Both the position numbers and the translations under genes were made by a program. Below, piece after piece: positions 36,701 through 44,257 of a stretch of DNA of 64,000 bases (positions are counted from its first letter, which is position 1; every line of letters begins with the position of its first letter). The DNA comes from Ampullaceana balthica. Lineage: Eukaryota > Mollusca > Gastropoda > Lymnaeidae. A model generated the notes under the pieces. The model was given only the letters and a program-made list of their open reading frames with translations. It made no database searches and had not been told where the DNA came from. The stretch lies in assembly GCA_944989445.1 (NCBI GenBank), contig CALYLW010000501.1, forward strand, positions 249,501 through 313,500, in the 5' to 3' direction.

Positions 36701-36913
36701 AGGAAGTGGCAGATAAAGAGAGAGAGTAAATTCCAGTGAATTTATCATTAACTACTTTTCTCTGTGGTCTATACGACAGATAGTTTTGTTGACGACGAGT
36801 ACGAATACCAGCCACAACCCGGATTTAACAACGATTACGAAACACGGTCGAGTGATAATTACGTCACAGGCAACGAACAATGGAGCTTCACGGAAGGAGG
36901 AGTTTTGGAGTAA
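22262..36913 (+). CDS. Gene E: single-pass membrane protein with duplicated cysteine-rich ectodomain exons; 5' end not found
   Basis: Eleven exons fit: 22262-22559, 25687-25977, 28181-28216, 29459-29545, 30173-30202, 30886-30912, 32768-32806, 33343-33363, 35351-35377, 36197-36232, 36780-36913. Every junction has AG/GT borders and is phase 1. Every internal exon is a multiple of 3 except the first, which has one extra T (22437-22443). Exons 1 and 2 encode homologous modules of about 97 residues with C-x14-C, then C, DAC and YxC near the end. Exon 3 is a Pro-rich stalk. Exon 4 is the transmembrane helix (ALIVGAFTATMFSTFTGVLL), followed by basic KYRLCCFKK. The tail has EVYDHG, DEYEYQPQ, NDYETR and DNYVTG and ends at TAA 36911-36913. 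About 341 residues are visible. A signal-peptide exon upstream was not located. I recognise no named domain; a receptor role is inferred from layout. Confidence 0.8.
22700..22870 (+). mobile_element. Helitron-type element 3' end (CTAG)
   Basis: Ends with the hairpin remnant CCGTCATTTTTTACGG, spacer GTGATACG, CTAG and then T. The body is the reverse-complement partner of 17103-17290 (shared GAACGTTCCGCATAAAATTG). It lies in the first visible intron of gene E. The 5' terminus is not defined. Confidence 0.7.
22883..23357 (+). mobile_element. Putative Helitron-like element containing a tRNA-Val relic
   Basis: The right end shows GCGGCG-loop-CGCCGC, spacer GGGTCGTAT and CTAA followed by T, a CTRR-type Helitron end. 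The same hairpin stem ends the 31-kb copies. A left boundary at TCACCTGAACGAGTATGTGC is suggested because this block recurs at about 63946, but the base before it is T, not A. The boundaries are therefore tentative. Confidence 0.45.
23025..23096 (+). pseudogene. tRNA-Val(UAC)-like sequence, probably non-functional
   Basis: The D-arm region TTAGTGTAATGGTTATCACG matches the typical tRNA-Val A box. The anticodon stem TCCGC/GCGGT encloses CTTACAC, giving anticodon TAC. The T-arm (CCTGGTTTCAAGTCTAAG) lacks a good stem, and the acceptor stem has G-U pairs and one mismatch. It therefore looks like a decayed copy, perhaps carried by the surrounding mobile element. Confidence 0.6.
24236..24407. mobile_element. 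172-bp hAT-like MITE with perfect 8-bp target duplication
   Basis: Ends CAGTGATGGATTTA and, reverse-complemented, CAAAACGGATTTAGA. It is flanked on both sides by GTCCTAAA (24228-24235 and 24408-24415). Two inner blocks of AGCTTAGGGCCCC type are present. 8-bp duplications and CA-G ends point to hAT transposase mobilisation. Confidence 0.88.
24474..25135 (-). mobile_element. LINE 3' fragment (same family as 2.8 and 12.4 kb)
   Basis: The minus strand encodes [19 protein letters not shown], a YASSVWEPS segment and QKRAARF, with several frame breaks towards the 3' side. It ends in the TAAGA tail at about 24478-24490. It lies in the first gene E intron, antisense to the gene. More diverged than the two young copies. 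Confidence 0.88.
25398..25660 (+). repeat. R1 repeat, internally deleted copy
   Basis: Both ends are present (AAATCCCTTATATAAC and ATATAAGGGATTTATAGTC plus the T-rich tail), but the core with GAGCTGAAATTT is missing. It directly abuts the acceptor of gene E exon 2 (25687), so the exon's polypyrimidine region is partly repeat-derived. Confidence 0.75.
26180..27235 (+). mobile_element. LINE 3' end (second family), split by an R1 insertion
   Basis: 26200-26520 decodes as LTSLQWLPIQARINYKLSVL, ..YLSENFG.., PPNNGIPFPIHI, KIKTFKTALKIHLFKLYFK: the C-terminus of an RTE/CR1-like reverse transcriptase with several changes. The 3' UTR resumes after 27143 with GAAGCGTTGTGAGCCCAGC and an ATT-rich tail. 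The same UTR is uninterrupted at about 55240-55400, which shows that 26645-27142 was inserted. Confidence 0.75.
26645..27142 (+). repeat. R1 repeat inserted in a LINE 3' UTR
   Basis: Copy with the GAGCTGAAATTTTGCAGGCA core. The insertion into a known LINE 3' UTR exposes its ends: TTTTAAAACCCTTTATATTA on the left and ACGGGTTTTAAAA on the right, which are inverted repeats of about 11 bp. Confidence 0.75.
27300..27590 (-). mobile_element. tRNA-derived SINE
   Basis: On the minus strand the head reads GGGGTGCGGTAGCGCGCTCG, continuing with a tRNA-like A box, then GGGCTCGAATCTCGG (B box). A non-tRNA body follows (GGGCCTTGTTCTCGTGG ... GGTGCCTGACATCAG). Pol III promoter boxes followed by an unrelated body define a SINE. 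A second, older copy is at 42875-43060. Confidence 0.75.
27647..27671 (+). other. Possible stop-containing cassette exon of gene E
   Basis: A 25-nt segment between a strong acceptor (CTGTTTATTTCAG) and a consensus donor (GTAAGT). Joined to the phase-1 end of exon 2 it reads G-S-L-stop, so inclusion would end the protein before the transmembrane exon. It is not a multiple of 3. Whether it is ever used is unknown. Confidence 0.35.
27960..28050. repeat. (GA)n microsatellite
   Basis: Near-pure GA dinucleotide tract inside a gene E intron. The RERERE-type open frame over it is an artefact. Confidence 0.95.
28983..29210 (-). mobile_element. Helitron-type element with mutated terminus
   Basis: The minus-strand 3' end has the intact CCGTCA/TGACGG hairpin and GTGATACG but finishes CTAT instead of CTAG. 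The interior matches 22700-22870 and 17103-17290. The 5' part includes CAGAAAGCAGCGCACCAAA, also found in the 18-kb and 31-kb copies. Located in a gene E intron. Confidence 0.7.
30376..30585. mobile_element. 210-bp hAT-like MITE with perfect 8-bp target duplication
   Basis: Ends CAGAGCCGTCTTAACAC and, reverse-complemented, CAGAGCCGTCTTTACACC. It is flanked by AATTTATG on both sides (30368-30375 and 30586-30593). The G/C-rich interior has GGGGCCC blocks. Lies in a gene E intron. Confidence 0.92.
31061..31572 (+). mobile_element. Non-autonomous Helitron, 512 bp (family B), copy 1
   Basis: Starts with the family A 5' end (TCTTCGTGGTCGGACCC) and is collinear with it to the old hairpin at about 31401-31428. 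There the terminal CTAG has become CCAC. About 140 extra bp follow, ending in a new hairpin GCGGCGTA-TGC-TACGCCGC, spacer GGGTCAG and CTAG, then T. The 5' flank is C rather than A, so the start may be a few bases upstream. Confidence 0.82.
31585..32096 (+). mobile_element. Non-autonomous Helitron, 512 bp (family B), copy 2
   Basis: Follows copy 1 after 12 bp of TA-rich sequence in head-to-tail orientation. Same length and same two-terminator structure; the inner old end reads CCGC in place of CTAG. The outer end is CTAG followed by T. The copies differ by scattered substitutions. Confidence 0.82.
32603..32680. repeat. (AT)n microsatellite
   Basis: Interrupted TA/AT run in a gene E intron, about 90 bp before the exon at 32768. 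Confidence 0.95.
33930..35080 (-). mobile_element. hAT-superfamily transposase relic with one terminal end
   Basis: Minus-strand reading with frameshifts gives IVIDGNPALTGEHNRLATLV, CIIHQQVLCAKQLKWDH, SLFHRQFQKFLLD, an intact stretch LYELNKEIGRFMENKEQR and LKDFAFLFDVTRLLNLLNSQ, and ELQSDAEYWTRK. This is the catalytic and dimerisation core of ZBED/GTF2IRD2-like hAT transposases. The terminal GGTGTCAAAAATCTGGCCCG near 35045-35075 resembles hAT ends. The N-terminal BED finger and true C-terminus were not seen. Dead copy in a gene E intron. Confidence 0.75.
35517..35710. mobile_element. 194-bp hAT-like MITE with perfect 8-bp target duplication
   Basis: Ends CAGTGGCTTAGCTAGGG and, reverse-complemented, CAGGGGCGTAGCTAGGG. 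Flanked by CGCCTGTT on both sides (35509-35516 and 35711-35718). C-runs inside. Located in a gene E intron between the exons at 35351 and 36197. Confidence 0.93.
36619..36698. repeat. (AG)n microsatellite
   Basis: Pure GA run of about 75-80 bp, ending roughly 80 bp before the last exon of gene E. The Leu-Ser open frames over it are artefacts. Confidence 0.95.
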
Positions 36914-38632
36914 ATGCACGTAGATTTGAAAAGACCTATGGCATAATTTGATGAAACTGTATGCAGAACAATGCAATTTTAAATATTGTTTTTTTCTTTG
37001 AAGAAAATAAGAATTTATAATCGTAAGTAAAGGCATATCTACAATCCAAGTGCAGGTCTATTTGCTTTAAGTTAAATCTTGTCATGTCTTAATTCTTAAA
37101 CCTACTGTGTTTTAGTATTTAAGCATACTGTTTTCGACTGTAAAAATTACTTGAATCATGTTTATACTTAAGACATGAAAATTGCTGTAAAATGTTTATA
37201 AAGAAAGCAAAACATTTCGCATGATTTATTACTTAAGTGTGGTCGGTTTTTCTAACGTCCTGGCGTGGGTCCCTGAAACCGCCCCTTCCACTTGAGCCCC
37301 CTGACATAGAAACATGGGGCAAAATCTGGCAAACAAAGACAGGGCACATGCGAGTGTAAAATCAGTTGTACCCGACTATACTCTAATTATGAATGGCTAA
37401 TATAGTTTTAGCCATAGGTCCAGTTCGGATTTATAAATACCTCATTTCTGGGAAATATTGCAGGAACTTTTTAAAAAATTTTAAAATTAAAATTAAATCT
37501 GATACAGGTTATTGAGTCCAGTTGGAGATAATACTGAAATGAAACATGGATATCATACTTACGCATGCAATACTTACACCCTGAAACCCTTGCGTCAATA
37601 AAAGAAAAAAATAGATAGCAATTTGTTTTTAGTGGAACAAGGTAATTAAATTTTAAACAATGTGCTGTCATATGGTCCCGATTTACAACAACGGGCGTTC
37701 CTTGCCAAAGGACTAACTGATATCTTGGCAAACGAAGCACTATTCACTAATTCATTTAGCTTGTCATTATTCACATAATTGGTTTCTGGTGAGAAGCTCA
37801 AGTCACCTCCCTTTAAAAGCCATTTCATATCAATTTGTAATCTGATTTTAATGATCTATGTCAAAGAATAAGAACAAATGTCCCACCTTAACGAGTCTTA
37901 TGATGAGCCCATCTGGTACGTCACTTGTACCACTCAACAACGTGGCGTGGATTGTTCAAGAATTAAAACTTATATCACCAATTTTTAAAAGTAAAATCAC
38001 ATGGTCAGTAGTTTACTGTTGATATTATATGTGTTGTTTTTGATCATGCAAGTAAATTAGCTCGAAAACTGTATGTTAAATCATTTACATAACATAACTA
38101 TAGTAGTGGCCTGATGTCTTGTCAACCACACATATTGCGTTAATTTATTAAGGACAATAGGATCTTTTTTTACTAAATCGTTAGAAAGTATCTGAGACAC
38201 TTCAGAAAGAAAGGTCTCTTTCTTTCAAAATTAAAATGCTGAATTTTTTCAGTTTTATTCTTAAATTTCCTTTTGAAAATTATTATAATTAAACTTAAGT
38301 TTAATCAAATACATGAAATATATAGTTAATATTATAGAAACATCGGATTAAAATCAATAATCTGTAATTAAATCTGAACCACGTATAAAACTCATTATAT
38401 TTGTTACATACTACTCCTTTCAAATATTTGTTGACACATTGTTTTGTTAGGACAACAACATTCATCGTAAGACAAGCGAAAATCGTGACGGATATAAAAA
38501 TAATAATTCTTTTTGAAGCTTCACACAATTTTCAGCTGAATTTCAAACCAGGACATCAAATGGCAAATTTCAATAGCTTAAAAAATCTTAGAAATACAGC
38601 TTGAATAGCTATTATTATTTTCTACTACTAAT
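36914..38632. other. Convergent intergenic region between genes E and A
   Basis: Holds the 3' UTRs of gene E (plus) and gene A (minus). No convincing further gene, RNA or repeat structure was seen. Confidence 0.5.
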
Positions 38633-40514
38633 TTACTTGGTCTTAAAAATTTCATCGTAACCATTTCTTTCATTTCTTCCAAATTCTCCAAGTTTGTTAT
38701 ACAAAGGAATGGTTTGTTTGGTGTCACTATTTACTTGAGAATTAGTATGATTTAACACTGGGCAGACGTTAACGTCAGTAGCTTGGCTATAGTGAGGCGA
38801 AGACGCGTTCTCACGAAGAGTACTAGCATTATGCCCGTCCACAGGATCTTCTTGTAGTTGCAAGTATGTGTGTGCCGTGTCTATAAAACGGATGTCGCCG
38901 TGTGTGTCCACTGGTACTGTATATGTGTTAGAGTTAGCACCAAAAGACTGCGTCTTCGAAACATGAATTTTAGTTTTATCACCAGGAAGTTGATGCGCTA
39001 TAGTGCAATTATTTATTTCAAACGTAGCATCGGAAGTGACACCAACTAATTGAGGTTGTTTCACGTTATCGTACACTGATTGGTTTGAGTACATCGTAGT
39101 CTCACCTGATGTTTTAATAAATGGCATGTAACTTGAACTCGAGTTGTGAGATGCTGCGTGGTTAAAGGTAGGATTGAAGTTATCAACATACATGTCATAC
39201 ATCTTCATACCAGTGACCACATTTACGTAATTATGAACTGGGTCACCATCGCCAGAACGATTCCCAGAATGGCTTAATTTTTTCGAATTTTTGGGAGAAT
39301 CTCGTTTGTTTTTTGACGCTACTGCTGGCTTAGTTTGCCGTCTGCAAAGAAGGATAACTATAACGGTTATAGCTAGCATGACAGAACCGCCAACAACAAC
39401 ACCGACTACAATCCCCGTAGTGATAATAGTATTCACATCCTCTTTACCGAATTTATTTGTGCTTGATTGTAGTATCGCTGTTAGGGTCGGTCGATGATCT
39501 GGTGATGTGTTATTTGTTGATTGCATTTGTAGACCATCTCCAGAGGTGTCACTTACTGAATTAGTAGCTGCACATGGCCCAGTAGTGGATGTTGTAACTG
39601 ATGGGGTGGTTATTGATGGAGTTGACTGTGTAGTCATCGTTACAAGTGCATCATATTTAGCCTGTGTCGCGGGGACATTCGTTGCTGTTGTAATAATTTG
39701 TTTTGATGGTGTTACCAACGTACTGGTTGACATTGTAGCAGTTGATATGCAGGTGGCATTGGTCTCGTTGTGTCTCAGTATAAAGTCATAATTGTTTATT
39801 TGATATACCGAGACCGTCTGTTGATCTGTCCAGCTCCACTCCACACAGTGCAACTCACACTGTGATGGTCTGTCAATGACGAAGAGTGGCGTACTGTTGT
39901 AGAAGGAGAAGTCATCAGGCGATTGTCTTTGGCAAAGTACTGAGTGATTTGAGTAGAAAAATGTGCACATATATTTACTTAGAAGATGCGAGACACTCTC
40001 CGATGTATCCCTTTTGATTACATCCATTCCAGTAGCATATCCCGATCTCGAATCCAAGCGAAGATTGCACTCGATTGATGTGTCAACGCAAAAGCATTGG
40101 AGAAAACTGTCAGGGCGCATAAACATGTATCAATAAAATATTTCACATTTTGTAACATGATTTATGATTTACCAAACTAATAACTATAATGGCAAATAAA
40201 ATAAAATGCATTATCAATTAAAATATGTTTAACATTGAAGATAAGTCTTAACACTTTATTTCGTTAAGTATATATAATGGAATACTCCCCCATGCCTCAT
40301 TTTATGCCGTCAAGGGCCTTATATCCCTAAATCGCAGTCTTGACTACGTGTAACCTTAGCTATTGTGTATTTGCTATAGCAATTACCTTTCCAGGTGATC
40401 ATCATCCAAGGAGACAAGCCAGCTGCTACGTTGAGTGTACTGTACTATAAGCCTAACTTTGCACATGCAGGTAACAGCCAGGAGCCAGACCAGGAATATT
40501 ACACTTGATCGCAT
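38633..40514 (-). CDS. Receptor-like gene A: signal peptide, cysteine-rich ectodomain, Thr/Ser stalk, one TM, tyrosine-rich tail
   Basis: Two coding exons, 40514-40387 and 40106-38633, joined in phase 2, giving 533 residues. Exon 1 begins MRSSVIFLVWLLAVTCMC, a clear signal peptide. Exon 2 opens SFLQCFCVDTSIEC, followed by spaced cysteines including CELHC and an NATC. A Thr/Ser-rich mucin-like stalk of about 100 residues follows, then a TM helix (about 272-297: GIVVGVVVGGSVMLAITVIV) and a CRRQ stop-transfer. The tail of about 235 residues has YVNV, YDMY, SVYDNV (fits the ITIM consensus), YLQL, YNKL and YDEI. The exon layout and FxxCxC start are shared with B and C. I recognise no named ectodomain family. 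Tyrosine signalling is an inference from the motifs; ligand unknown. Confidence 0.88.
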
Positions 40515-42850
40515 TATCCCTAGACTCTGGATGTAATAGCTGAGAGAAATGTGTTAAGGCGATATTATTACAAACTAATGAACTTTTGGGTAAAATACTG
40601 TCAGATCGGTTGTTCCAAGAATTTGTTTGTTTTGGGGCGACAGCTTGTGCTATAATTGTACTAGATAATATATCATCATATTTGCTATAAATTTAACATA
40701 CACGATATCTACACAATTAGTTTTTATTTTAACAGTATATCTAGTTATTTTTACTCTCTACAATGATATGAACATAACTTTAATTTACATAAACTATTTT
40801 TTTTAAAGTGCATCAAGTCTTTCTATTGTTTAAAATAAAATCAAGACTATTATGGATATGCTTTACAATCCTTAAATTGTAAGTTCTATTTGTAAATAAG
40901 CCTTGAAAGTCAAGAAACAGTAATTAGTTATGAAGTATCTTTAGTTAATCACATACATTATTGAACTTGACTTAGCTAAACGAACTTGCCTTGTCTAATC
41001 GAAACTTCGTTCACTAGATCATGCGTACATTTTTTGTACTAATGTGTCCTGGTAAAATAAACTTAGTCAATATTCATAGACGAATGCACTGGTTTTAATT
41101 AACTCGATTTACCAAGAGCTGGAACTATTTGTATTCACATATTCTCTGTGGCTAAAATGTAGTAAATGCCCTGTGTAACGTTTCCCGCTTGGCTCAGAAA
41201 GTGTTTTAGTTGAATAGAGAAAAAGTATCTTGAAATTCTTCCTTAAATAGCCGATTATTTTACGCCTTGAATGACATTGGTAGCTATAAGAGAAGGTGGA
41301 GTGGGAAAACAGTACATTCACACGCCTATACAAAGCAAGGTTCTATGCTGTTGAACAAGAAAGACTACCGATGTATTTAATAACACCAGAATGGACGCAT
41401 ACTTCATCTCCACCCAACGTTGAGAGGAAAAGAAATGTCAACATCTTGGTCATAAATGAACTTCACTATTGGACCAAGGTGGAGCACCACTTTTAGAATC
41501 TAAATTGATAGGAATATTACTTCCGGGATAAGCCTATTGAATTGCTGAAATCTATTTAATAATTTCAATGTTAAAATGAGCTTGATGTTACTGATGTAAC
41601 TATAGCAAGTCAGGAGATTCGAAATAAGGTTACAAATTGATTTTTTAAAAAAAAGAAACGGAAGTTTACAAAAATATAGTTAATTCGTACTTTTTATTTC
41701 TGAAAAGTAGGCGATCTGTGCACGTACACATTGGCTATAGTCTAATGTCCATGATTCCTGATTACCCAGGGTACGCACTTGACCCCAGACCTCGCACGTA
41801 GCCTTGAAGAATTGTACACAGATCAGCGTTTCAAAGCGTACCTGCCATGGGGGTGAGGAAAAGTGGAAACAGACATTTAGACATCGCCACTGTCAAAGCC
41901 CGGTCTTTTGATCCACGTGACCAGATTAACTCTGGGACTATGCTGAAGACATTCTCTTTATCCAAGAGACATGTTTCTGCGGACAGGCGATGAGGTGCAC
42001 TGATCTTGCTCCAGCCAACTACCATTTACGACAGATACACGCCCACGTCTGGACGTTTGTATGTAATGTTATGTATGTAACAATGTTTAGGATGATGAGA
42101 GTGCAATGTTTTTTTTCTCAAGTGTTTGGAAATGTTTGTAAAGCGCTGAAAGCCCTGTCGTAGAATAATGATCTTTACTGTATAAGAACAACATAAATAA
42201 ATAAATAAATAAAGGAAATTTGTTATGAAACTGGTTTTGATTATTCTCAAAGCAACACAGATTTTATGTTTAATTAGAAAAAAAAGATAATTTAAAGAAT
42301 GTCATCAGTTATACAAGCCGTTCCCCCACCTCTCTACTTGGTGAATAAAATAAAATAAAAATACCTATGTTAACTTAAACTTGAAAATAAAGAAATGATA
42401 AATCTAAAAAGTTTAAGCTAATTTCATCTAATCATTGACATTAGAACCAACAAGTAAAAAGTAATTAATATTATTTTATTCTCAATAAATTATCCCTTTA
42501 TTTTAAACTAGAGAAATAATCGTCTTAAAATTTTTTTATTTACAAAGTAAACATGTAATCATTTCTAAACTGCTTATTCATAAAAAAAGCTTATTAAATT
42601 TCATCTCTATCTTTTAAAAACTTTGCACATCAATAAATTGACCCACACACTTCATTCAGTGGCAAGTCCCACATCATCGCTACCAAAGGCATTTATGACA
42701 TTTTACTGCAGCAGCTTCAACTTCGCCATTTCCCTGAAACCTGGAAGTTTTACAACGGTTGTGTCAACCTTAATATAATCTAAATTGTGAGTTAATCATC
42801 TTACATTTTTGAAAGAGAATATCGCCAGTAGGACCATACCTTATGAATTA
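40515..42850. other. Upstream flank of gene A, no gene recognised
   Basis: AT-rich. Short open frames at 41296-41496 and 41831-42025 have no splice support or family resemblance. An acceptor-like TCTCTCAG lies about 35 bp before the gene A start, so a 5' UTR exon may be here. Confidence 0.5.
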
Positions 42851-42874
42851 TCATTTAAGGTATTTCAATCAATT

Positions 42875-43060
42875 CACATCGCGCTGGACTGCCTAACCGA
42901 GACAGAAGAGAGTCGCGGGTTCTATTCTCGGTGCTGGCAAGGCCCCCGGGGAATTGTGCTAGGCACACAATCCCTTGCTGGTTAGTGGTGACTAAATAAC
43001 TTGTGAACGCTACTTCACATGCCTCATAGTCCGTCATGGACTGGAAAGGGGGTTATATCA
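42875..43060 (+). mobile_element. Degenerate tRNA-derived SINE
   Basis: Head ATCGCGCTGGACTGCCTAAC (degraded A box) and CGCGGGTTCTATTCTCGG (B box), then a body with GGCACACAATCCCTTGC. Similar in layout to the SINE at 27.3-27.6 kb, with a different body. Confidence 0.65.
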
Positions 43061-43156
43061 ATTCTCATTATAACAACGTTTTATCTATAAGTCGTTCAAT
43101 GCGTTTTTGTCATGAAATAATTTACTTGAAAATGTTTCCCCAATAAAAAGAGTATC

Positions 43157-43319
43157 TTAAAGTAAATGCATTTGGGGTAAGGGGATCCTATACATGCACA
43201 GAAGTTTTGCGCGTAATCAGTTTTCGCTTTGGTTTATCTAAAAGTAAATGCATTTGGGGTAAGGGGGTGCTATACATGCACAGAAGTATTGCGCGTAATC
43301 AGTTTTCGCTTTGGTTTAT
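43157..43319. repeat. 82-bp direct tandem duplication
   Basis: Two copies of a block starting AAAGTAAATGCATTTGGGGT and ending TTTTCGCTTTGGTTTAT, offset by 82 bp and differing at a few positions. No coding potential. Confidence 0.9.
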
Positions 43320-43540
43320 GGTGATATTAGTGGGTTTTTTTTTAATTTATAGGCACACATAATATTTTGTTAATTATTTTTAGTTAAATTATATATTTCT
43401 GCCTGTAGATAAGGCTATGAAAAAATATTACCTTTCCTAAATTCAGACAATAAATATCATAAACGTTGATCAAAGGTAATATAGAAACAATTTCTCTCAC
43501 GGTCGCATTGAATTACAAGTTTTGCATTATCTATTAACAG

Positions 43541-43862
43541 GCCTTGTCATAATATGTATATATCTTTGTTAAAAACAGATTTCATAAAAATTTAATAAAA
43601 GATACGAGTCAATATGTAAATGTTGGTATTTTGAGAAGTATGTATCTTATCATCTATTTGCTGATTCTTCGTTAATGTAAGACAGCTTATTGGACTTGAA
43701 AAAGTATACACAGTTTCGTTATTTTACTATGGTAACAATTTTGAGAACATAGTGATTCGACTGTATTTATGCTTTAAAACAATTTTCAGCTAAAGTGTAA
43801 TATAAAAAGAGAACATTACTCTTTGAGCTATGACGTTTTCCGGTTTAAGAAATGATAAACCC
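43541..43862. mobile_element. Small inverted-end element (family F), single copy
   Basis: Starts GCCTTGTCATAATATG and ends CCGGTTTAAGAAATGATAAACC; the ends are inverted versions of each other. Homologous to the nested pair at 53571-54325. About 320 bp, non-coding. Confidence 0.7.
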
Positions 43863-44257
43863 TATAAGGTTATTTCTTTCATCGTTTTAGATAACCAGAT
43901 ATTAAAGTTAACACTAAATAATTGTTAGTTAATCAATTTACATGTTTTTTTACAATTTAATACCCAAAGTATCATGACTTTAAACTATTGAACAATTCAA
44001 ACGTAATTTTTATAGTAAATTTAATAAACTTACTAAGCTTCATAAAAGTTACAAGAAGAACTCTAGAGTCACAAGCGTTGCAAGAAAATTTTTCATAAAG
44101 AACATGTGAATTATTAGTAATAAGCACATTAAAAAAAATTAAATCGATTTATTAATAAGGAAAAACAATGTGAATTTGTAAAAAAATTGTTTTTTATTCC
44201 TATAAGCTTTGCAGATCAACATTAGAATTTTCCCAAGTGGAAGTTATTATTTTAAGT

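Noticed and set aside
36509..36815. Leu-Ser repeat open frames on the minus strand
   Set aside because: They are translations of the AG microsatellite before the last gene E exon.
39291..39791. Plus-strand open frames over gene A
   Set aside because: They are antisense shadows of the Thr/Ser-rich stalk and TM of gene A; the same applies to 52320-52766 over gene B.
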